Source: JADJYF01 sp050186725 (lineage in GTDB: Bacteria > Pseudomonadota > Gammaproteobacteria > Ga0077536). From it: 64,000 nt of DNA. The notes beneath the pieces were generated by a model. The model saw nothing but the letters and a program-made list of their open reading frames with translations, was not told the origin of the DNA and made no database searches. The position numbers were made by a program, and so were the translations under genes. The DNA is taken from the NCBI GenBank assembly GCA_050186725.1, contig JBFWYG010000012.1, positions 28,263 through 92,262 of the forward strand, written 5' to 3'. Shown piece by piece: positions 8,192 through 16,511 of the stretch. The stretch's first letter is position 1. Each line of letters begins with the position of its first letter.

Positions 8192-9574
8192 ATGATCCGT
8201 ATCCGCAAATACACGCCCGACTTCACTCGCCGCACGTTTCTCGAGCGCACCGCCGCCGGCCTGTTCGGCGCCGGCGTGCTCGCGCCGGTGTGGTCCACCG
8301 CCGCCGAGAACGGTGACTTCACCCAGTCCTACCCGGCGGAACTCCTGTCCATCGAGGAGTACACCAAGGGCCAGATCAAGACCGGCGACATGATCACCGC
8401 CGACAACGTCGATCTCGTGCAGGATCTGCTCGACGGCGTGCGCTACATGCAGATCAAGCAGATGGGGCGGAAGATCGAAATGACCGCCGCCACCACCGAC
8501 ATGTCCAAGCTGAGTCCCATCGAGTACATCGAGGCGACCTTGCGCAACAAGGGGCAGGCGACCTTCGATGCCGACGGCAATGTCGTCACCCAGGACGGCA
8601 AGCCCTGGATCGGCGGCAACCCGTTTCCCGAGCCGACCAGCGGCCTCGAGATCTTCGCCGGCATCACGCTCTCCTGGGGGCGGCACGACGTGTCCTTCTA
8701 CCCGGTGAAGTCCTACGAACTCGATGTGTCGGGCAAGGTGCTCTACAACTACGAGCTCGCCTGGTGCGAGTTCTCGCCGGTCGGCCGCCTGGTCACCGAT
8801 CCCAAGCCCTACTGGCCCGGCCACGAAGACAAGCTGCGCTACCAGTCGGTGTTCTTCACCGTGCCGCAGGACTACAAGGGCTCGTCCTTCCTGAACACCT
8901 GGTACTACGACCAGCGCAAGTTCCCGGAGCTCGAAGGCTACCTGCCACAGTTCAAACGCGTGCGCAACTTCCCCACCAGCCAGCGCTTCGAGCCGCTCAT
9001 TCCAGGCTCCACGCTCTACTTGTCCGACGCGTGGACGGCGGGCGATCCCTATCTCACCTGGGGCAACTACAAGATTGTCGGCCGCGGTCCGTTCCTCGCC
9101 GGTCTGACCGAGAACTGGGATTCGGACGACGAGAACTGGGAAGGCAAGGTGCACGGCGGCCCCATCGGCAACACCTTCTGGGACACCAAGGTGGAACTCA
9201 TCCCCGAGACCATCATCTGCGAGGCCGAGCCCACGGGCTACGCGCGCGCGCCGATCAGCAAGAAGCGCGTGTGGTTCGATGCGCGCACCGGGTTGCCGGT
9301 GTGCATGGTCACCTACGACCGCCGCGGCGAGATGTTCAAGTCCTTCGACGGCGCCTACTCGGTGTACGACAACAAGGGCAAGCAGGTGATGGACGGGGCC
9401 AATCCCTACTGGTCCTGGACGCACGTGCACGCGCACGACGTGCAGTCGAACCGCATGACGCGCTTGAAGCAGGTCAAGCGCATCGCCGGTGGCTACGAGA
9501 TGTTCGTCAACCAGGGCGTGGAGGTGTACGACAAGTACCTGACCTCGGCGGCGCTGCGGCGGCTGGGGACTTGA
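8192..9574 (+). CDS. Tat-exported DUF1329 family protein
   Basis: Protein of 460 residues. ATG 8192 is chosen because AAGGGGAA lies 6 bases upstream and the product then begins with a twin-arginine signal (TRRTFLERTAAGLFGAGVLA). The body matches my memory of DUF1329, a periplasmic family with a LolA/LolB-like fold, in stretches such as YPVKSYELDVSGKVLYNYEL and KRVWFDARTGLPVCMVTYDR. DUF1329 genes usually accompany a DUF1302 barrel and an RND exporter in hydrophobic-compound transport clusters; here the only candidate barrel is the broken gene near 2.7-3.4 kb and no RND gene is present. A repeat cluster follows directly. Confidence 0.82.
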   Translation: MIRIRKYTPDFTRRTFLERTAAGLFGAGVLAPVWSTAAENGDFTQSYPAELLSIEEYTKGQIKTGDMITADNVDLVQDLLDGVRYMQIKQMGRKIEMTAATTDMSKLSPIEYIEATLRNKGQATFDADGNVVTQDGKPWIGGNPFPEPTSGLEIFAGITLSWGRHDVSFYPVKSYELDVSGKVLYNYELAWCEFSPVGRLVTDPKPYWPGHEDKLRYQSVFFTVPQDYKGSSFLNTWYYDQRKFPELEGYLPQFKRVRNFPTSQRFEPLIPGSTLYLSDAWTAGDPYLTWGNYKIVGRGPFLAGLTENWDSDDENWEGKVHGGPIGNTFWDTKVELIPETIICEAEPTGYARAPISKKRVWFDARTGLPVCMVTYDRRGEMFKSFDGAYSVYDNKGKQVMDGANPYWSWTHVHAHDVQSNRMTRLKQVKRIAGGYEMFVNQGVEVYDKYLTSAALRRLGT

Positions 9575-9596
9575 TCGATTTGTCCATCGGCGCCTT

Positions 9597-9782
9597 GTAG
9601 GGCGGGTTTCAACCCGCCGGGCACGGCCTGTCAGTGCTGCCGTGTAGGGCCGATTGAAATCGGCCCTACATGGGCGTCGTAGGGCGGGTTTCAACCCGCC
9701 GGGCACGGCCTGTCGGTGATGCCGCGCATGGCCGATTGAAATCGGCCCTACATGAGCGTTGTAGGGCGGGTTTCAACCCGCC
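9597..9782. repeat. five alternating palindromic interspersed repeats
   Basis: Two palindrome types alternate: TGTAGGGCGGGTTTCAACC-type (near 9597-9619, 9679-9700, 9760-9782) and GCCGATTGAAATCGGCCC-type (near 9643-9670, 9730-9752). The spacers GGGCACGGCCTGTC are also duplicated. Single copies of related elements occur at 22.0, 25.8 and 36.3 kb. They resemble REP-like non-autonomous elements; each can form a hairpin and may also terminate the converging DUF1329 and uup transcripts. Confidence 0.9.
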
Positions 9783-9790
9783 ATTCACCG

Positions 9791-11704
9791 CTACCCGCCC
9801 CGCTGCTGCGTCTCCAACTCGTCCCAGCGCGTCATGGCGGCATCGAGATCCGCGCGTTTTGCTTCGAGGCTGTCCAGCAGCGGCTGGATCACCTCGTAGG
9901 GACGACTGTAGAAGTCACTCGCCGTCGTCTCGCCTTCCAGCGCGGCAATCTCCGCTTCCAGCGCCTCGATACGGCCCGGCAACTGCTCGAGTTCGAGCTG
10001 CAGCTTGTAGGTCAGCCTGCCGCCCTTGGCCGGTGGCTCGGCCTTTGGCGTCGCGGGCGCCTCACGCTTCGGCGCGGTCGCCTTGGCGACCACCGGCTCG
10101 TCCCGCGCCGCCAGCTGCCGGCCGTGCCGCAGCCAGTCGGAATAGCCGCCCGGATAGCGCAGCACGTCGCCCGAGGCCTCGAACACCAGTGTGCTGGTCA
10201 CCACGTTGTCCAGGAACGCGCGGTCGTGGGATACGACGATGATGGTGCCCTGGTAGTCGGCGAGCTGTTCTTCGAGCACTTCCAAGGTCTCGACGTCGAG
10301 ATCGTTGGTCGGCTCGTCGAGGATCATGAGATTGGTCGGGCGGGTGAAGAGCTTGGCCAGGATCACGCGATTGCACTCGCCGCCCGACAGGTAGCCGACC
10401 GGCGTCATCGCGCGCTTGGCGCTGAACAGGAAGCCGCGCAGGTAGCCCACCACGTGGCGTTCCTTGCCATTAACCAGGATGTAGTCGCGCCCGTCACCCA
10501 CCACCTCGGCCACCGTCTTGTTCGGGTCCAGTTGCTGGCGCAGCTGATCGAAGTAGCCGATCTCCAGGTTCTCGCCGAACTTGATCGAACCGCTGTCGGG
10601 TTCGAGCTGGCCGAGCAGAAGGCGCAGCAGCGTGCTCTTGCCCACGCCGTTGTTGCCGATGAGCCCGATGCGCTCGCCGCGCATGATCTTGACCGTGAGG
10701 TCCTTGATCACCGGCGTGTCGCCGTAGGCGTAGCTGATGTGTCGTGCCTCGACCACGCGCCGGCTGGACTGCTCGGCCTCCTGCACGGTGATGCGCGCGC
10801 GGCCATCGCGCTTGTGGCGCTGAGCGTGCTCCTCGCGCATGCGCTCCAGCGCGCGCACGCGGCCTTCGTTGCGCGTGCGGCGCGCCTTGATGCCCTGGCG
10901 AATCCACGCCTCTTCCTCGGCGAGCCGCTTGTCGAACAGCGCGTCGTGGCGCGCTTCGGTCTCCACCGCCTGTTCCTTCAAGGCTAGGTAGCGTTGATAG
11001 TCGCCGGGCCAGCTCTGCAGGCGACCGCGATCGATGTCGACGATGCGCGTGGCGAGCGCCTGCAGGAAGGCGCGGTCGTGGGTGATGAACAGCACGCTGC
11101 CCTTGAACGCGCGAATGCGCTTCTCGAGCCACTCGATCGCGGCGAGATCGAGGTGATTGGTCGGCTCGTCGAGCAGCAGGATGTCGGGCTGGCTGACCAG
11201 GGCGCGGGCCAGACACACGCGCCGCTGCCAGCCGCCCGAGAGCTCGGCCAGGCGCCGCTCGCCGGGCAGTTCCAGCGCGGTGATGACGGCGGCTATCTGG
11301 CTCTCCACGTCCCAGCCACCGTGCGCCTCGATGCGCCGCTGGGTGTCCTCCAGCTCGCGCAGTCCCGCGTCGTCCAGCGCGCCGGCGGCGGTGAGTTGGC
11401 CGAAGCGTTCGATCAGCGCGATGTGCGCCGCAAGCCCACCCGCGACGGAGTCGCGCACCGTGAGCGAGAGATCCGCCGGCAGCGTCTGTTCGAGCTGGCC
11501 GATGTGCACGTCGCCGCGCTTGCGGACTTCACCGCTGTCCGGCACCACCGCGCCGGTGATCACCTTGAACAGGGTCGACTTGCCGGCGCCGTTGCGGCCG
11601 ATGAGACACACGCGCTCGCCGGCCTCGAGCGTGAACTCCGCGTCGCGGAAGATCACCTGCTCGCCGAAGTCGAGATTGAGATTGAACAGGGAGAGCAGGG
11701 ACAT
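9791..11704 (-). CDS. uup: ABC-F family ATPase Uup
   Basis: Cytoplasmic ABC-F protein of 637 residues with two ATPase domains and no membrane segment. Domain 1: Walker A GRNGAGKST, signature LSGGW, Walker B LLLDEPTNHLD. Domain 2: GNNGVGKST, LSGGE, LMILDEPTNDLD. The charged linker between the domains is typical, and the last ~80 residues form the coiled-coil C-terminal domain (LQLELEQLPGRIEALEAEIA) that separates Uup from other ABC-F members. Uup is linked to structured DNA binding, precise transposon excision and ribosome work. It is followed on the other side by the yciI-like gene, likely transcribed first. Confidence 0.95.
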   Translation of the reverse strand: MSLLSLFNLNLDFGEQVIFRDAEFTLEAGERVCLIGRNGAGKSTLFKVITGAVVPDSGEVRKRGDVHIGQLEQTLPADLSLTVRDSVAGGLAAHIALIERFGQLTAAGALDDAGLRELEDTQRRIEAHGGWDVESQIAAVITALELPGERRLAELSGGWQRRVCLARALVSQPDILLLDEPTNHLDLAAIEWLEKRIRAFKGSVLFITHDRAFLQALATRIVDIDRGRLQSWPGDYQRYLALKEQAVETEARHDALFDKRLAEEEAWIRQGIKARRTRNEGRVRALERMREEHAQRHKRDGRARITVQEAEQSSRRVVEARHISYAYGDTPVIKDLTVKIMRGERIGLIGNNGVGKSTLLRLLLGQLEPDSGSIKFGENLEIGYFDQLRQQLDPNKTVAEVVGDGRDYILVNGKERHVVGYLRGFLFSAKRAMTPVGYLSGGECNRVILAKLFTRPTNLMILDEPTNDLDVETLEVLEEQLADYQGTIIVVSHDRAFLDNVVTSTLVFEASGDVLRYPGGYSDWLRHGRQLAARDEPVVAKATAPKREAPATPKAEPPAKGGRLTYKLQLELEQLPGRIEALEAEIAALEGETTASDFYSRPYEVIQPLLDSLEAKRADLDAAMTRWDELETQQRGG

Positions 11705-11737
11705 GGCGGATGGCGCCGGCGTACCGGCGCGTCGGGC

Positions 11738-12037
11738 TCAGGCCGTGAGATTCCGGCCGTCGAAGAACACCTTGCGCCAGCGCAGCACCTCGACCCGTTC
11801 GAACACGCCGGCGCGGGTGAAGGGATCGTTGTCGATCAGCGCCTGGGCCTCGGCGCGATCGTCGGTGTCGAACAGGATCATGCCACCACGGCCGACGCTG
11901 CCGTCGTCCTCGAGAAAGCCACCGGCGGCGAGCAGGCGGCTGGTGAAAGGACGCAGGTACTCGAGATGCGCGGCGCGGGTGGCCGCGCGCAGCGCCGCGG
12001 CGTCCGGCTTGTCATAGGTGCGAATCATGTAGGGCAT
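11738..12037 (-). CDS. YciI-like small protein
   Basis: Product of 99 residues with the dimeric alpha/beta-barrel fold of the YciI family (PF03795), recognisable by RAAHLEYLRPFTSRLLAAGG, ALIDNDPFTRAGVFERVEV and a C-terminal WRKVF. YciI proteins have a conserved His/Asp pair and unclear, possibly hydrolytic, function. It lies 33 bases upstream of uup and 17 bases downstream of the cyclophilin gene on the same strand, so it probably belongs to one transcript with them. Confidence 0.85.
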   Translation of the reverse strand: MPYMIRTYDKPDAAALRAATRAAHLEYLRPFTSRLLAAGGFLEDDGSVGRGGMILFDTDDRAEAQALIDNDPFTRAGVFERVEVLRWRKVFFDGRNLTA

Positions 12038-12054
12038 GGATAGGCCTCGTGCGT

Positions 12055-12621
12055 TCAGGGCGTGACCAGGCGAGCGCTCTTGATGACGATGGGCTTGGTC
12101 GGCACATCCTCGAACGGTCCCTGCGAGGAAGTGGGCGTGGCGGCGATGGCGTCCACGACCTGCATGCCGTCGACCACCTTGCCGAACACCGCGTAGCCGT
12201 AGCCCGACGGGCTGTCGCTCTGGTGATCGAGGAAGCTGTTGTCCGTCAGGTTGATGAAGAACTGTGCCGTGGCGCTGTGCGGATCGGGACGACGCGCCAT
12301 GGCGATGGTGCCGCGGGCGTTCAGAAGGCCGTTGCCGGCTTCGTTCTTGATCGGCTCGCGGGTGTCCTTCTGCGTCATGTCAACGGTGAAGCCGCCGCCC
12401 TGGATCATGAAGTTGGGAATCACCCGGTGGAAGATCGTCCCCGCGTAGAAGCCGGCGTTCACATAGTCGAGGAAGTTCTTCACCGTGCCCGGCGCGAGCT
12501 TGGCGTCCAGCTCGACCGTGATGGCGCCGGCGGAGGTATCGAACACCACGCGCGGCGCGGTGTCGGCGGCCAGGGCCGGGCCCGAGGCCAGGGCCATCAT
12601 CAGCAGCAGTACACGAATCAT
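12055..12621 (-). CDS. ppiA: periplasmic cyclophilin-type peptidyl-prolyl isomerase
   Basis: Cis-trans prolyl isomerase of 188 residues with a cleavable signal peptide (IRVLLLMMALASGPALA). The cyclophilin core shows the catalytic IFHRVIPNFMIQGG (Arg of FHR), the ARRPDPHSATAQFFINL segment and GYAVFGKVVDGM. Its length and lack of additional domains fit the E. coli PpiA type. It assists folding of secreted proteins. The gene lies between yaaA and the yciI-like gene on the same strand. Confidence 0.93.
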   Translation of the reverse strand: MIRVLLLMMALASGPALAADTAPRVVFDTSAGAITVELDAKLAPGTVKNFLDYVNAGFYAGTIFHRVIPNFMIQGGGFTVDMTQKDTREPIKNEAGNGLLNARGTIAMARRPDPHSATAQFFINLTDNSFLDHQSDSPSGYGYAVFGKVVDGMQVVDAIAATPTSSQGPFEDVPTKPIVIKSARLVTP

Positions 12622-12657
12622 GAATGATCTCTCCAGGCGTGGTGCGCCGCGTGGCGC

Positions 12658-13437
12658 TCAGGCGGTGGCGGCGCGGCGGCGGAACACCGGCGCGTCGGGG
12701 GTGGAAGCTTCCGCGTCGTAGGCGTAGCCGGCGGTGTCGAAGGCGAGCAAGTCGGCCGGCTTGCGGCAGCGGTGTTCGATGAGATACCGGGCCATCATAC
12801 CGCGCGCGCGCTTGGCGAACAGGCCGAGCGTGCGATAGCGTCCGCCGGACCAGTCCTGGAACACCGGCGTGACCACCTCGAGATCGAGCGCGCGCGTATC
12901 GACCGCGCCGAAGTATTCCTGCGACGCGAGATTGATCAGCCAGCGGGTGCGCAACGCGGCGGCCTGCTCGGCCAGCGCGCGCGCCGGCAGTTCGCCCCAC
13001 CAGGCGTAGAGATTGCGGCCACGCGGCGTGCGCAGCGCCGTGCCCATCTCCAGGCGGTAGGGTTGGATGGTGTCCAGCGGCCGCAGCACACCGTACAGGC
13101 CGGACAGGATGCGCAGATGGTCCTGCGCGTACGCGACCTGGCGCGCATTCAGGCTGGGCGCGCCGAGGCCCAGGTAGGTGTCACCCCTGAAGGCGTACAG
13201 CGCCGCGCGCTCGGCGTCCGGCGAAGGAGTGGGCGACCAGGTCTGGAAGCGCGCGTGATTGAGTCGCGCGAGTTCGTCGCTGATGTCCATCAGGCTCTTC
13301 AGCTGCGCGGGCCTGCGCTTGGCCATGATCGCGGCCAGCGCTTCGGCCTCGGCGTGGAATGCCGGGCGGGTGGTCACCACGTCCCGCGGCTCGCTTGCGA
13401 AATCGAGCGTCTTGGCGGGCGAGATGACAGCGAGCAT
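12658..13437 (-). CDS. yaaA: peroxide stress protein YaaA
   Basis: YaaA/DUF328 protein of 259 residues. The start is the ATG giving MLAVISPAKTLDF, the invariant N-terminus; a long in-frame extension upstream is not used because it runs into the response-regulator gene. Further hallmarks are QVAYAQDHLRILSGLYGVLR, WGELPARALAE, LINLASQEYF and AKRARGMMARYLIEHR. In E. coli YaaA lowers intracellular free iron during H2O2 stress and can bind DNA. It is followed 36 bases later by ppiA. Confidence 0.95.
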   Translation of the reverse strand: MLAVISPAKTLDFASEPRDVVTTRPAFHAEAEALAAIMAKRRPAQLKSLMDISDELARLNHARFQTWSPTPSPDAERAALYAFRGDTYLGLGAPSLNARQVAYAQDHLRILSGLYGVLRPLDTIQPYRLEMGTALRTPRGRNLYAWWGELPARALAEQAAALRTRWLINLASQEYFGAVDTRALDLEVVTPVFQDWSGGRYRTLGLFAKRARGMMARYLIEHRCRKPADLLAFDTAGYAYDAEASTPDAPVFRRRAATA

Positions 13438-13514
13438 GCGCGGCGGATCCGGTGGGTTGGGCCGCCGGTATTGTCGTGATTTGGCCTTTCGATGGGAAGC
13501 AGGCCGGCGTGCCC

Positions 13515-14201
13515 TCAGTCCACTTCGAAGCGGTAGCCGATGCCGTACACCGAGTGGATCACCGGCACACCGGGCAGGGCGTGGTCCAGCTTGCGGCGCA
13601 GGTTCTTCACATGGCTGTCGATGGTGCGATCGGACACCTCGCGATAGTCGTCGTACACGAGGTCCAGCAGTTCGTCGCGGCGGTAGACCCGCCCCGGATG
13701 ACGCGCCATGGTCGCCAGCAGGCGGAACTCCACCGGCGTCAGGTCCAGGCGCTGGCCATCGACCACCGCGCGCATGCGTTCCTCGTCCACCTCGAAGCGC
13801 GGCGCGCTCGCCGGGCCGACCGCGTTGCCCTGGCTGCGACGCAGCACGGCCTTCACGCGCGCCACCAGTTCGCGCGGACTGAAGGGCTTGCACAGGTAGT
13901 CGTCCGCGCCCAGCTCGAGGCCCAGCAGTCGATCGATTTCTTCGACGCGCGCGGTGACCATGATCACCGGCAGCGTGCTCGCCTGGCGCAGCTCGCGGCA
14001 GATGGAGAGGCCGTCGCGGTTCGGCAGCATGAGATCCAGCACCAGGGCCGCCGGCGCGAGTCGCGCGACGGCGGGCAGCACCAGGGCGCCGTCGGCGACG
14101 ATGGTCGTGCGCATGCCGGCGGCGCGCAGGTAGTCGGCGACCAGCTCGGCAATCTTGGTTTCGTCCTCGGCGATCAGGATGTGCGGTCCGGTGTCGTGCA
14201 T
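13515..14201 (-). CDS. OmpR-family response regulator (BaeR-like)
   Basis: Response regulator of 228 residues. The receiver domain has the acidic pocket IAEDE, phospho-acceptor Asp in LVLDLMLPNRDG, VTAR, and Lys in YLCKPFSP. Residues ~130-228 form the winged helix (DLTPVEFRLLATMARHPGRV, RTIDSHVKNLRRKL, VYGIGYRFE). It lies 12 bases downstream of the histidine kinase gene. With the divergent Spy-like gene the arrangement resembles BaeSR or CpxAR envelope-stress control, so the likely targets are the spy-like gene and the operon itself. Confidence 0.93.
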   Translation of the reverse strand: MHDTGPHILIAEDETKIAELVADYLRAAGMRTTIVADGALVLPAVARLAPAALVLDLMLPNRDGLSICRELRQASTLPVIMVTARVEEIDRLLGLELGADDYLCKPFSPRELVARVKAVLRRSQGNAVGPASAPRFEVDEERMRAVVDGQRLDLTPVEFRLLATMARHPGRVYRRDELLDLVYDDYREVSDRTIDSHVKNLRRKLDHALPGVPVIHSVYGIGYRFEVD

Positions 14202-14213
14202 GGCAGCGCGCTC

Positions 14214-15662
14214 TCAGCTTGCCAGGGGCAGGTGGACATGGATGGCGACGCCGCCCTCTTGTGCCGGGGCCGCGCTGATGCGTCCGCCATGGGCGGTGAC
14301 GATGCGCTGGCAGATGGCGAGCCCCAGGCCCGAGCCGCCGTGCGCGCGGCTGCGTGAGCGTTCGGCGCGGTGCAGGGGCTCGAACAGCAGCGGCAGTTCC
14401 TCGGCCGGCACGCCGGGCGCGCTGTCCGCCACCACCAGGTGCGCCTCGTCGCCGTCGCGGGACAGGCTCACGCGAATGCGACCTGGCGCGTCGGTGTAGC
14501 GCGTGGCGTTCTCGAACAGGTTCTCGAGCAGCTGGCGAAAGCGTCGCTGATCAAGCCGCGCGTGCAGTTCCGCGTCGAGCTGGTAGTCGTAGGTGAGACC
14601 CGCCTGCTGCCAGCGATGGGCGAAGTGGGTCAGCGACTCGGTGACCAGCGCGCCGAGCGAGACCTGCGTGAACTCGTAGTCCAGCGCGCCGATGTCGGCG
14701 CGCGCGAGCTGGTAGAGATCTTCCACCAGGTGATGGAGCCGCGCGGCTTCTTGCTCCACCGACGCGAGGAGCGCCGCGTTCAGGGGGCGGACGCCGTCGC
14801 GCGCCGCCTCCAGTTCACCGCGCATGATGGTCAGCGGCGTGCGCAGTTCGTGGGATACGTCGGCGAACCAGCGGCGGCGCGCCGACTCGTTCTCTTCGAG
14901 CGTGCGCGCCATCAGGTTGAAGTCGTCGGCCAGCGCGCCGATCTCGTCGTCGCCCAGGCGCGGCAGGCGAGTCTTGAAGTCGCCCGAGGCCAACGCCCGC
15001 GCGCTCGCGCCGATGCGCGTGATGGGACGCACGTGGCGGCGCGCGACCAGCGTCGCGGCGAGTATCGAGACCCCCACGGTGAGGCCCGCGCCTATGAGCA
15101 GGATGTGCGCCTGGCGCTCGGCGAAGCGTTGGTCGCGCGGGCTCGCCGGGTGGCGCAGTGGCGGCAGGCCCAGCCAGCCGATCACCTCGCCGTCGACGCG
15201 CAGCGCGCGCAGGCCGCCATCGTCCGGCGCCAGCGCCGCGCCCACCACCGGCCGGCGCATCGCGTCCAGCAGGCCGGGCTCGAGCGGTGGGGGTTCGTGG
15301 TGACGCCGTGGGCGGAGTGGGCGCGCGCCGGGAGGTGGCGGTTCTAGCGGTGACCCCACGCGCGGCGGCGGCGGTGGCGGCTCCTCGACGTCGCCGAGCG
15401 CCGACGAGTCGCGCATCGCGCGCCGCAGGAGACGGCGCCAGGCGCGTCGGTCCGCGCGCAGCGCGCGCCAGTCACCGTCGCGTTGATGCAGCGCTTCGAG
15501 CTCATCGGCCACTGCCTCGAGCCGCTGTTCGCGCGCCTCGTCCAGGTAGCGCAGAAAGCTCTGGTGGATGTACCAGTGGGCGAAGCCCGCGAACAGCAGC
15601 ACGCTGACCAGGCTCGTACCCGCCAACACCAGCAGCAGTTTGTGGAACAGACGCAGACGCAT
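14214..15662 (-). CDS. sensor histidine kinase (BaeS-like) with proline-rich periplasmic loop
   Basis: Membrane histidine kinase of 482 residues, starting at the ATG that gives MRLRLFHKLLLVLAG, directly a first membrane segment. A periplasmic sensor region of about 150 residues follows, then a second membrane segment (HILLIGAGLTVGVSILAATL), HAMP, HisKA with ADVSHELRTPLT (His near 270), N-box LENLFENATRY and G-box GGSGLGLAI. An oddity is a Pro-rich, Arg/His-rich stretch at about residues 95-127 of the sensor (EEPPPPPPRV, PLRPRRHHEPPP), absent from the BaeS I know. It pairs with the adjacent response regulator. Confidence 0.93.
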   Translation of the reverse strand: MRLRLFHKLLLVLAGTSLVSVLLFAGFAHWYIHQSFLRYLDEAREQRLEAVADELEALHQRDGDWRALRADRRAWRRLLRRAMRDSSALGDVEEPPPPPPRVGSPLEPPPPGARPLRPRRHHEPPPLEPGLLDAMRRPVVGAALAPDDGGLRALRVDGEVIGWLGLPPLRHPASPRDQRFAERQAHILLIGAGLTVGVSILAATLVARRHVRPITRIGASARALASGDFKTRLPRLGDDEIGALADDFNLMARTLEENESARRRWFADVSHELRTPLTIMRGELEAARDGVRPLNAALLASVEQEAARLHHLVEDLYQLARADIGALDYEFTQVSLGALVTESLTHFAHRWQQAGLTYDYQLDAELHARLDQRRFRQLLENLFENATRYTDAPGRIRVSLSRDGDEAHLVVADSAPGVPAEELPLLFEPLHRAERSRSRAHGGSGLGLAICQRIVTAHGGRISAAPAQEGGVAIHVHLPLAS

Positions 15663-15706
15663 GCTGGACGCGATGGTGCGCCACGCGGCGGGACGCGGCA
15701 AGCAAA

Positions 15707-15733
15707 CTGCACCATCTGCGCCGTGTCTGCACC
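15707..15733. promoter_or_regulatory. candidate response-regulator box (three direct repeats)
   Basis: CTGCACC (15707), CTGCGCC (15716) and CTGCACC (15727) repeat with start-to-start spacing of 9 and 11 bases between the divergent kinase and spy-like genes. OmpR-family regulators bind direct half-sites about one helical turn apart, so this is a plausible binding site of the neighbouring regulator. Confidence 0.3.
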
Positions 15734-15858
15734 GTTCCTCCATGTTCCGCATCATCGTGGCCGCATCGTCCACGCTCGCTGCGCGATGCGCTTCGATACT
15801 TGCCGCCGTGACGTCGCCATGCGCGTCATCCAACCCCTGGCAACCTGGAGTCAACATC

Positions 15859-16308
15859 ATGCAATTCGCAACCACCTCGTTCAGACGCCACCTGGCGCTG
15901 CTCGCGCTCTGCCTGGCGGTCGGCGGCGCGCACGCCGCACCCGGTCCGGGATTCGGCGGCGGCGATTTCGTCGGCCGCGAACTGTTCCGCTTCGAGCACC
16001 TGGCGGATGAACTCGAGCTCGATGACACGCAGCGCGCCGCGTTCGAGAAACTGACCAGCCAGGCGCGCGCGGACGCACGACCGCTGGTGCGGCGCCTGGT
16101 CGAGCAGCATCGCGCGATGCGCGCGCTGACTGAAGCGGAGGTCTTCGACGAGGCGGCCGTGCGCGCGCAGGCGCAGAGCGGCAGCGCGACCATGGTGGAC
16201 CTCGCCGTGCTGCACGCGCGCAACCTGCATGCGCTGCGGGCCCTGCTGACCCCGGAGCAGCGCGACGCGCTGGAGACGCTGCGACCGTACAGGCATCGCC
16301 GGCCTTGA
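15859..16308 (+). CDS. Spy/CpxP-like periplasmic protein
   Basis: Protein of 149 residues with a signal peptide (LALLALCLAVGGAHA). ATG 15859 has GGAG 9 bases upstream. The mature part is helical and carries two LTxxQ-type motifs, ELDDTQRAAFEKL and LLTPEQRDALETL, the mark of the Spy/CpxP fold, although the first is degenerate. Spy is an ATP-independent periplasmic chaperone and CpxP a sensor-inhibitor; both are targets of envelope-stress two-component systems. The divergent BaeS/BaeR-like pair is the obvious regulator. Confidence 0.82.
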   Translation: MQFATTSFRRHLALLALCLAVGGAHAAPGPGFGGGDFVGRELFRFEHLADELELDDTQRAAFEKLTSQARADARPLVRRLVEQHRAMRALTEAEVFDEAAVRAQAQSGSATMVDLAVLHARNLHALRALLTPEQRDALETLRPYRHRRP

Positions 16309-16314
16309 CGGTCC

Positions 16315-16348
16315 GCGGCAGAGCGCGCCCGAGCGCGCGCTCTGCCGC
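16315..16348 (+). terminator. GC-rich hairpin after the spy-like gene
   Basis: Perfect 14-bp stem (GCGGCAGAGCGCGC and its complement) with a 6-base loop, 6 bases after the stop codon. It lacks a T tract, so it may only be an mRNA-end stabiliser or rely on Rho. Confidence 0.5.
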
Positions 16349-16511
16349 CCTTGGCTGACGGCCCGACGGGAGCGGGCGGTGGCCACGCGGCGCATGCGTC
16401 GGTCTGCGCGGCCGAACATCCACCGCGTGCCGCGGTCGATGGAGTACATGCCGCGGCGCTGGTCAGCGCCGCGCGCCCTGTCTACACTCAAGGCTGCCCG
16501 CGAGCCCCGTC

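Noticed and set aside
8039..9706. 555-codon minus-strand frame across the DUF1329 gene
   Set aside because: It runs into interspersed repeats at one end and shows no domain; the plus-strand Tat protein is well supported.
12658..13893. 411-residue version of YaaA
   Set aside because: The N-terminal 150 residues come from a frame overlapping the response-regulator gene and are Arg/Ala/Gly-rich; the family starts at MLAVISPAKTL.
16309..16511. Possible small gene between the spy-like and desaturase genes
   Set aside because: The frames there are Arg/Ala-rich and carry no ribosome site or motif; a hairpin explains part of the sequence.
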